Assembly (NCBI GenBank): GCA_964247295.1
Contig: CAXTTV010000081.1
Span: forward strand, 1 to 19,711
Length of the DNA: 19,711 nucleotides
Reading direction: 5' to 3'
Source: CAXTTV01 sp964247295
GTDB taxonomy: Bacteria; Chloroflexota; Ktedonobacteria; Ktedonobacterales; Ktedonobacteraceae
The notes under the pieces are model-generated. The model made no database searches and had not been told where the DNA came from. It saw only the letters and a list, made by a program, of their open reading frames with translations. Each line of letters starts with the position of its first letter. Position 1 is the stretch's first letter. A program made the translations under genes and the position numbers. Below, piece after piece: positions 15,037 through 19,711 of this stretch.

Positions 15037-16542
15037 TCAGGGTTGGTTAATATAATTCAGCAGCAGTTGATCCGTAATTTGTTCAATAGGAGCTTTATCG
15101 TCGGTGAAAACAAGACCATTGTCAGGTTTACCGACAGTAGCGACAGGCATAACCTCGCTTGCCACCTGTCCCATCGTCGTATTCGTGGGTACCTTTCCCA
15201 GGTTTTCTCGGAACGTCTCCAGGCTAGTTGGTTGCATTGTCGCCATAATCTCTGTATTGATTGTATTAGGAACATTAAGCACATAGACACTAGGGTAGAC
15301 CTGCTTCATCGTATTCACAAAAGCCTGAACCAGTCGGTAGTCAGTATTCGTATGGCCGGTATTGATAGTCACCACACCTGTAGGAGAGAGATGGGAGTGG
15401 ATCTCTTGAAAAAACTCTTTTGTTGTGAGTTGGAAAGGAATATAGGGTTGTTGGAAAGCATCAATTGCAACTAGATCGTACTGATTTTTCGTCGTTTTCA
15501 GAAAAGCGCGGCCATCCTGTTCATAGACATGGAGATTGGGTTCAGTCATATCAAAATAGTGACGACCGACCTGAACGATCTGAGGATCGATCTCAACGCC
15601 ATCGATAGGAACAGGCCCATAGACCTGAGTAAACTGGTGGGCAATCGTCCCGCCAGCCAGACCAATAATCCCAACGTGCTTCAACTTATCGGGAGTAAAG
15701 CCCTGATTAAAATAGGGAGCGGCCAGAAAGTAATCCCAGTACCAGCCAGTAAGAGGAGAAGAGGCATGTGGATTATAGACCGAATGGATAGCCTCGCCCT
15801 CATTAAGGATCAACTGGCGAGTGCCATCCTGTTGTTGGGTCACCTGAATATAGTTATAGAAAGACTCATTCTCATATGTCAGATAGGGAATATCCTTCAG
15901 TGGTCCCAGCGGGATAACAACCGCCAGCAGGGCCAGAGCAAAAGAAGGACGTAGCACAGGTCTAAGGCCCCAAAGAGAAGCCGCAAAGAGGAAAACGCCG
16001 AAAATGATAATCGAGCGGCGGACCCCGAACGTTGGGATCGTCCACAGGACTGGAAGAAAAGCCCCCAGGATACTGCCACAGGTAGAGATGGCATAGAAGC
16101 CGCCACTAGAGCGTCCACTGCCCCTGACATCTTTGAGAGCCAGACGGATCGCAAAGGGAGAGACCACTCCAAGTAGAATCATAGGGATCGCAAAAAGCAG
16201 AATAGAGCCAGCGAGTGAGATCACAAAAGGCAAGACAGCAATCTCGCTCAGGCCGATAGTAGCCAGGTGAAGAATACCGGGACTCATAAAGGGTAAGAAA
16301 ATCGTCGCAATCGCCGCAATCGTCGTCAGGCCGCAGAGCCAGCGTTCGGAGGGGTAGTGATCAGCGAGGCGGCCACCAATAAAATAGCCTGTCGTCAGAT
16401 AGAGGAGAATCAGACCGATCAGACAGGCCCAGATAATCAGAGAAGAGCCAAAGTAGGCACCTAGCAAGCGAGAAGCGCAGAGTTCCAAAGCCAGGCCAGT
16501 CATCCCCCCAGTAAAAACCAGAATTGGAAGCGAGTATCTCAA
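15037..16542 (-). CDS. membrane-fused spermidine synthase-like methyltransferase-fold protein
   Basis: This 501-residue protein has an N-terminal membrane domain of about seven segments (residues 1-210, with LVFTGGMTGLALELCASRLL at the start). The C-terminal Rossmann domain resembles SpeE: GIIGLAGGTIAHQF at 291-304, VEIDPQIV at 316-323, EQDGRAFL at 341-348 and YDLVAIDAF at 355-363. Classical SpeE has GGGDGG and an Asp-Ser pair after the last motif; here they read GLAGGTI and DAFQQPYIP, so aminopropyl transfer is doubtful. The start is a TTG with AAGGAG six bases upstream. It follows the zinc-ribbon/PsbP-like gene by 14 bases and is surely co-transcribed. No speD is nearby, so polyamine synthesis is not supported by context. 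Confidence 0.82.
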   Translation of the reverse strand: MRYSLPILVFTGGMTGLALELCASRLLGAYFGSSLIIWACLIGLILLYLTTGYFIGGRLADHYPSERWLCGLTTIAAIATIFLPFMSPGILHLATIGLSEIAVLPFVISLAGSILLFAIPMILLGVVSPFAIRLALKDVRGSGRSSGGFYAISTCGSILGAFLPVLWTIPTFGVRRSIIIFGVFLFAASLWGLRPVLRPSFALALLAVVIPLGPLKDIPYLTYENESFYNYIQVTQQQDGTRQLILNEGEAIHSVYNPHASSPLTGWYWDYFLAAPYFNQGFTPDKLKHVGIIGLAGGTIAHQFTQVYGPVPIDGVEIDPQIVQVGRHYFDMTEPNLHVYEQDGRAFLKTTKNQYDLVAIDAFQQPYIPFQLTTKEFFQEIHSHLSPTGVVTINTGHTNTDYRLVQAFVNTMKQVYPSVYVLNVPNTINTEIMATMQPTSLETFRENLGKVPTNTTMGQVASEVMPVATVGKPDNGLVFTDDKAPIEQITDQLLLNYINQP

Positions 16543-16556
16543 CTGAATCTCCTTAT

Positions 16557-17557
16557 TTACAGGAACTGAAAGCGTCCAGTCATAGGAACAAAGTATGTTT
16601 GATTAGCCTGATTATAATCTTTTTCAAAAGACTGGAGTTCAATCAGATATCCCTTACCCTTATGGACAGTACCAAGTACAGTTATATGCACTGGTTGATC
16701 ATTTATTGTATACTTCGCCATCATATAAATCCAGTTTTCGCCGCCGATCGTCGTTGTGCCATTGTCCTTAGGATTAGGAGGTGTATAACCAGGGATAACC
16801 TGATAAGAGGCCAGATCATCATTAACCAGAACATTTGCATTGGCAGGAGAGGTGCTTAAAGATTTAAATATAGCGATCATTTCCGGCTTATCATTATTGA
16901 CAAACTGGGCTCCGGGACCTGTAGAGGGGGGACGTTGTTCCCAGCCTGAAGGAAACTCTACCTGGAAACCATTGGGAGCGCATAACTGATTGCACCAGGT
17001 GAATCTAGTATCGGGCGGGGATGTAGGAAGTGCAGTTGGAGTGAATAAATTTTTTGGCTGTTCCGTTAGTGTAAAAGGGCCATGATGCCTTAAATTAGGC
17101 GGTGGGTTCCATCCGGGCCTTGAAAAGTTATGAGAAAGAATAAAAAGAGTCCCTAAAATAAGAACAGCGACAGTCAAGAGAGAGAGAGCCGCAATCCAGA
17201 CCATCTGATTATTCTGGTGGGAGTGCTGTTGCTTAGAAAAAGATTGTCCAGACTGTAGGGAGTCTGAACCGCCCTCATAGGTTGGCAAGGGGTTACTTGT
17301 ATGTAGTATAGGGTAATTATTTGATAAGAGGGGTTGGAACAAAGAATAATCGTTTTTTTGTATAGGGGTAATGGAGCCAGTGGATTCAGGCATAGGGGGT
17401 GGAAGTGATGTGATTGTCCCTAAAGCATCCTGAGAAAAGGTAGGTTCGGGCATAGAAAAGGGTTGGGAGGGTATTGTACCATAGATAGCAGGTTTTCCGC
17501 ATTGCCCACAAAAAACCTCTCCGGACTGAATTGTATCCCACAATTTGAACATACCAT
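16557..17557 (-). CDS. zinc-ribbon / single-TM / PsbP-like protein, split near its start by a frameshift
   Basis: The main frame encodes FCGQCGKP, a Pro/Ser-rich linker, a membrane segment (VWIAALSLLTVAVLILGTLF) and an external domain resembling PsbP/DUF1795 folds (VEFPSGWEQRPP, GGENWIYMMAKY, GKGYLIELQSF). Its in-frame start at 17585 gives no first CxxC. Starting at ATG 17557 (GGAGAG about 10 bases upstream) in another frame gives MVCSNCGIQFSPERF. One extra T in the T6 run (17510-17515) joins this to FCGQCGKP, making a canonical CxxC-x10-CxxC zinc ribbon. The 1001-base span is one short of a whole number of codons. The protein is probably 333 residues, or broken. It is 14 bases upstream of the membrane spermidine synthase-like gene, suggesting a shared job. 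Confidence 0.72.
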
Positions 17558-17601
17558 AAATAACAGTCTCTCCTGCTTGCAGCATTAGACTTCAGAACAA
17601 G

Positions 17602-17629
17602 TGTCAGGTGACAGATAGAATGTATTATA
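17602..17629 (-). promoter_or_regulatory. candidate -10 box and operator for the zinc-ribbon gene
   Basis: On the minus strand TATAAT (17629-17624) lies about 66 bases before ATG 17557; no good -35 box is seen. Downstream is the palindrome TGTCAGGTGACA (17602-17613), TGTCA-GG-TGACA, placed like a repressor site. Confidence 0.35.
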
Positions 17630-17721
17630 ACGTATGTAGATTACCCTGGCTATAATTTGTCGAAGCATTAGCCAAATTGTTGCATAAGAGTCATAAAGAT
17701 CGTAAAAAGAAAAAGTCATGC

Positions 17722-18255
17722 TCAAGCGAAATGTACAGATAGCTGTTGTAGCCCTGAGCGGGCATCATCAAAATAGGCAATAGAGGGTTGATCGCTGATC
17801 TTGCTTTTAGAATTCAGAGTATTGAAAGGGCCGCAGACAATCAACCATGCCCAGGGGATCTGTTCCTCCACATTCACGCGATGCATATTTTGCATATCGG
17901 TATCGCTTGCGCGAGGGAAGCCAGTTGGGTGGCTATGATAGACCCCAATAATGCGTCCGGGTTGATCGATCTCGACAGCCAGTAGGTCCAGTGGATCGAA
18001 CTCAAAATAGACGGGAGAGGCAAAAATATTTGGAAGAGGGCGAACCTCTGCCACATGCCAGCCATCGGCATCCTGAGTGCCCAGGAAGACGCCGCAGGCC
18101 TCGATAGAAGGACGTTGTAGGAGATCGGTGAGGATCTGTTGTTGTGAGAGTTGGTTAATAAAAAGGTGTTGAGTTCCAATTGTATGGTTTTGCATAAATA
18201 AAAAGAGCTTTCTAACTGAAGAGATCGAAAGTGGGCAGGCGAGCACATTCCTCAT
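17722..18255 (-). CDS. JAMM/MPN-family (M67-type) metalloprotease
   Basis: This 177-residue protein carries a full JAMM zinc motif: Glu52 in IEACGVFLG, then His107-Ser-His109-Pro in YHSHPTGFPRASDTD, with Ser117 and Asp120. Glu, two His and Asp are the catalytic and zinc-binding set. Bacterial single-domain members cleave C-terminal adducts from ubiquitin-like sulfur carriers (as in CysO/Mec+), so a cysteine- or cofactor-related isopeptidase role is likely but not shown. Met21 (18195) is a plausible alternative start, since the domain begins right after it; neither start has a good ribosome binding site. It lies 33 bases after the LURP-one gene and probably shares its transcript. No ubiquitin-like, E1 or E2 gene is in the window. 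Confidence 0.85.
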   Translation of the reverse strand: MRNVLACPLSISSVRKLFLFMQNHTIGTQHLFINQLSQQQILTDLLQRPSIEACGVFLGTQDADGWHVAEVRPLPNIFASPVYFEFDPLDLLAVEIDQPGRIIGVYHSHPTGFPRASDTDMQNMHRVNVEEQIPWAWLIVCGPFNTLNSKSKISDQPSIAYFDDARSGLQQLSVHFA

Positions 18256-18288
18256 GGAAGTGCTTGCCCGGAGATAAGAAAAGCGGTA

Positions 18289-18795
18289 TTAGCCCTCGTC
18301 GTGCTCGTGTTCCTCGTGATGAATTTTCACCATTTCAATAACAATTGCCAGAGCGATTACAAAAGGGACATCGACCCCAGAAACCACATCGATTGCATAG
18401 CTATCGCGGAAAACAGAGAGGCGGCGGTTAACGCTTGCCAGGAGATCGCCTTGCTGGTTACTAATAGTAAAGTCCCAATTCCAGACATTGCCCTGGATAT
18501 GGAACACTTCGCCATTAGCGCCTTTAATCTTAAATTTCTCTCCGAACAGATGGATTTGTTCATGAACATTGGCCCAGCGCTCGCCATTGCGGTAAATATC
18601 GTAGCTGGGTAGGAAAGAGATTATATGTTGTTTAATACGTCCAATCTCCTGGTGGGTAGCAGTATCGTAGATCAGGAGATCGTCACCGACATGGAAAAAC
18701 TTGCCGCGTACCTCCATAACCGCGCGCCCAGAGTCATCGCGAACCAGAAACGTCTCAGTCAAGTGGAAGGCTCGTTCCTTAAGATGATAGCGCAT
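18289..18795 (-). CDS. LURP-one-related / YxjI-family (scramblase-fold) protein
   Basis: This 168-residue protein begins MRYHLKERAFHLTETFLVRD and proceeds as the LOR/YxjI beta-barrel (tubby-like fold): VMEVRGKFFHVGDDLLIYD, EIGRIKQHIISFLPSYDIY, NWDFTISNQQGDLLASVNRR and a C-terminal hydrophobic helix DVPFVIALAIVIEMV. The family includes plant LURP1, YxjI and phospholipid scramblase-like proteins; the bacterial function is uncertain. Its tail is His/Glu-rich (HHEEHEHDEG), possibly metal-binding. Its ATG is three bases after the HAD stop, and AAGGAG lies inside the end of the HAD gene, implying coupled translation. Family is confident, role unknown. Confidence 0.85.
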   Translation of the reverse strand: MRYHLKERAFHLTETFLVRDDSGRAVMEVRGKFFHVGDDLLIYDTATHQEIGRIKQHIISFLPSYDIYRNGERWANVHEQIHLFGEKFKIKGANGEVFHIQGNVWNWDFTISNQQGDLLASVNRRLSVFRDSYAIDVVSGVDVPFVIALAIVIEMVKIHHEEHEHDEG

Positions 18796-18798
18796 ATA

Positions 18799-19485
18799 TT
18801 ACAGGTTCTCCTTTCCGGGATTAAGGAACTGTGCAGTTGTAAACTTGAGAAGCTCTCCAAATTGGTTTACGGACAGTTCGGGTATAAAATTGGAAGGAAA
18901 GGGTTCGGCTGCATAATGTCCTTGTTTTACAAAGACCGTCGTCAGGCGATCCCCGAGGATTTTCTTGCAAGCGTCTAGGACCCTCGCTTTATCATCGATC
19001 ATCACATAATGATCGGCGGGATACTTTTGTTGGATCTCCTCAAGATGATCTTGTTTATGAACATAGATCAGGACGCGGCCCTCCACCACCTCAGCCAGAT
19101 TGCTAGAGAAAACCTTCTCAGCCTGGAAAACCTGATCGCCATCAGAAACGATTACCGTTGGTCCTATAGAGCAGAGGTGTTTAAGAGTCCCAATAACGTG
19201 AGGATAGACCTTTGTATGGAAAGGATAGTTTAGAAAAATAGACTTCGCATGTTGGAACGTAACCTCATCTAGTTCGTTTTCGGGAACCTGTTCGCGTAAG
19301 CGAGTGAGAGAAGTTGGGATATCTACAACATCCTTTTCCTGACGAACCTGTTCATAGATTTTCCAGAACTTTTCGCTGAACTGGGGGCCGACCTCAGCCT
19401 CAAGATGGGTCTCAAAATCCTTTTTAGCCGCATCGTTATCGATCAGAGTATTATCGACATCTATCAAAAAAGTCAGTGTTGGCAT
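18799..19485 (-). CDS. HAD-superfamily hydrolase
   Basis: This 228-residue protein has motif I LIDVDNTLID with nucleophile Asp9 and Asp11 (DxDxT), motif II VIVSDGD, and motif III/IV VMIDDKARVLDACKK. A cap domain of about 70 residues lies between motifs I and II (LTRLREQVPENE). HAD proteins of this layout hydrolyse phosphate esters of small metabolites; a phosphatase or phosphoglycolate-phosphatase-like role is likely and the substrate unknown. AGGAA lies six bases before the ATG. It begins 43 bases after the kinase stop and is directly upstream of the LURP-one gene, so the genes may form an operon. Confidence 0.88.
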   Translation of the reverse strand: MPTLTFLIDVDNTLIDNDAAKKDFETHLEAEVGPQFSEKFWKIYEQVRQEKDVVDIPTSLTRLREQVPENELDEVTFQHAKSIFLNYPFHTKVYPHVIGTLKHLCSIGPTVIVSDGDQVFQAEKVFSSNLAEVVEGRVLIYVHKQDHLEEIQQKYPADHYVMIDDKARVLDACKKILGDRLTTVFVKQGHYAAEPFPSNFIPELSVNQFGELLKFTTAQFLNPGKENL

Positions 19486-19528
19486 AGTGGTTCCTACCTT
19501 CTAGAAATGAACAAAAACAGCCCCTTTG

Positions 19529-19711
19529 TTATATCACGTTTGGGGGAGAGGAGTAAGGCAATGTAAAGTAAAAAGTAGAGCCCATGCCCTCGCTACTTTC
19601 GACCCAGACATGTCCGCCGTGTAGACTCACCAATTCCTTAACCATATACAGACCGAAACCCAGGCCACTAAACGAGCGATCCAAGCTACTCGCGCGATGG
19701 AAGCGCTTAAA
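19529..19711 (-). CDS. sensor histidine kinase, C-terminal fragment (cut by window edge)
   Basis: The last 60 residues are present. They show the G2 box of HATPase_c (GLGFGLYMVKELVSLHGG), then HVWVESSEGMGSTFYFTLP, the usual end of a two-component kinase ATP-binding domain, and a stop at TAA 19529-19531. The frame is open to the window edge. The rest of the kinase, and any response regulator, lies outside. It shares strand and close spacing with the HAD gene. Confidence 0.9.
   Translation of the reverse strand, partial: FKRFHRASSLDRSFSGLGFGLYMVKELVSLHGGHVWVESSEGMGSTFYFTLPYSSPPNVI

Noticed and set aside
17722..18255. JAMM gene as part of an antiviral ubiquitin-like (Bil/CBASS) system
   Set aside because: No E1, E2, ubiquitin-like or effector gene is beside it; the context is HAD, LURP-one and a kinase.
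1..19711. CRISPR array, rRNA or tRNA genes, complete insertion sequence
   Set aside because: No regularly spaced repeats, no rRNA or tRNA signatures and no transposase frame were seen on either strand.

Overview
The window looks like a chromosomal segment of a Chloroflexota bacterium, most likely of the class Ktedonobacteria. This is an inference from gene style: a MoxR/von Willebrand ATPase pair, zinc-ribbon and Pro/Thr-rich membrane proteins, a membrane-fused spermidine synthase-like protein, moderate GC, long intergenic gaps and scattered gene debris. No rRNA or other phylogenetic marker is present, so the placement is tentative.

Left part, 1-4680. The 3' two thirds of a rifampin phosphotransferase gene (rph) runs off the left edge and is interrupted by an in-frame TAA at 230-232. 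It converges on a Tat-exported SnoaL-like protein. That gene is divergent from an HxlR-type regulator whose leader carries GTAAG/CTTAC repeats. A single-pass membrane protein with a Pro/Thr-rich stalk follows, behind a clear sigma-70-type promoter. After it comes 427 bp without a gene but with at least five inverted repeats, suggesting a structured leader or a decayed element.

Centre, 4683-9811. A compact plus-strand operon holds a MoxR-like AAA+ ATPase, a 725-residue Gln-rich VWA protein with an intact MIDAS site, and rsmG (16S rRNA m7G527 methyltransferase). An unrecognised 240-residue protein follows. The ATPase/VWA pair has the architecture of BchI/BchD, RavA/ViaA and CbbQ/CbbO remodelling machines. 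Its substrate is not visible here.

Middle right, 9812-12870. This is a low-density, AT-rich stretch on the minus strand: a secreted lipoprotein, a matrixin-like metalloprotease with a one-base frameshift, a duplicated and decayed copy of the rsmG 3' end, and a GNAT acetyltransferase.

Right part, 12876-19711, all minus strand: purA, an 832 bp gap, a membrane-fused spermidine synthase-like protein, a zinc-ribbon/PsbP-like membrane protein whose zinc ribbon is split by a one-base frameshift in a T6 run, a JAMM metalloprotease, a LURP-one/scramblase-fold protein, a HAD hydrolase and the 3' end of a sensor histidine kinase. Kinase, HAD, LURP-one and JAMM genes are closely spaced and may be co-transcribed.

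Three genes carry single-site lesions: one nonsense codon and two -1 frameshifts in or beside T runs. Either the region is decaying or the assembly has homopolymer errors. The best candidates for undescribed biology are the hairpin-rich region before the MoxR ATPase, the MoxR-VWA-RsmG operon and the kinase-HAD-LURP-one-JAMM cassette. No CRISPR array, tRNA, rRNA or intact transposase was found.
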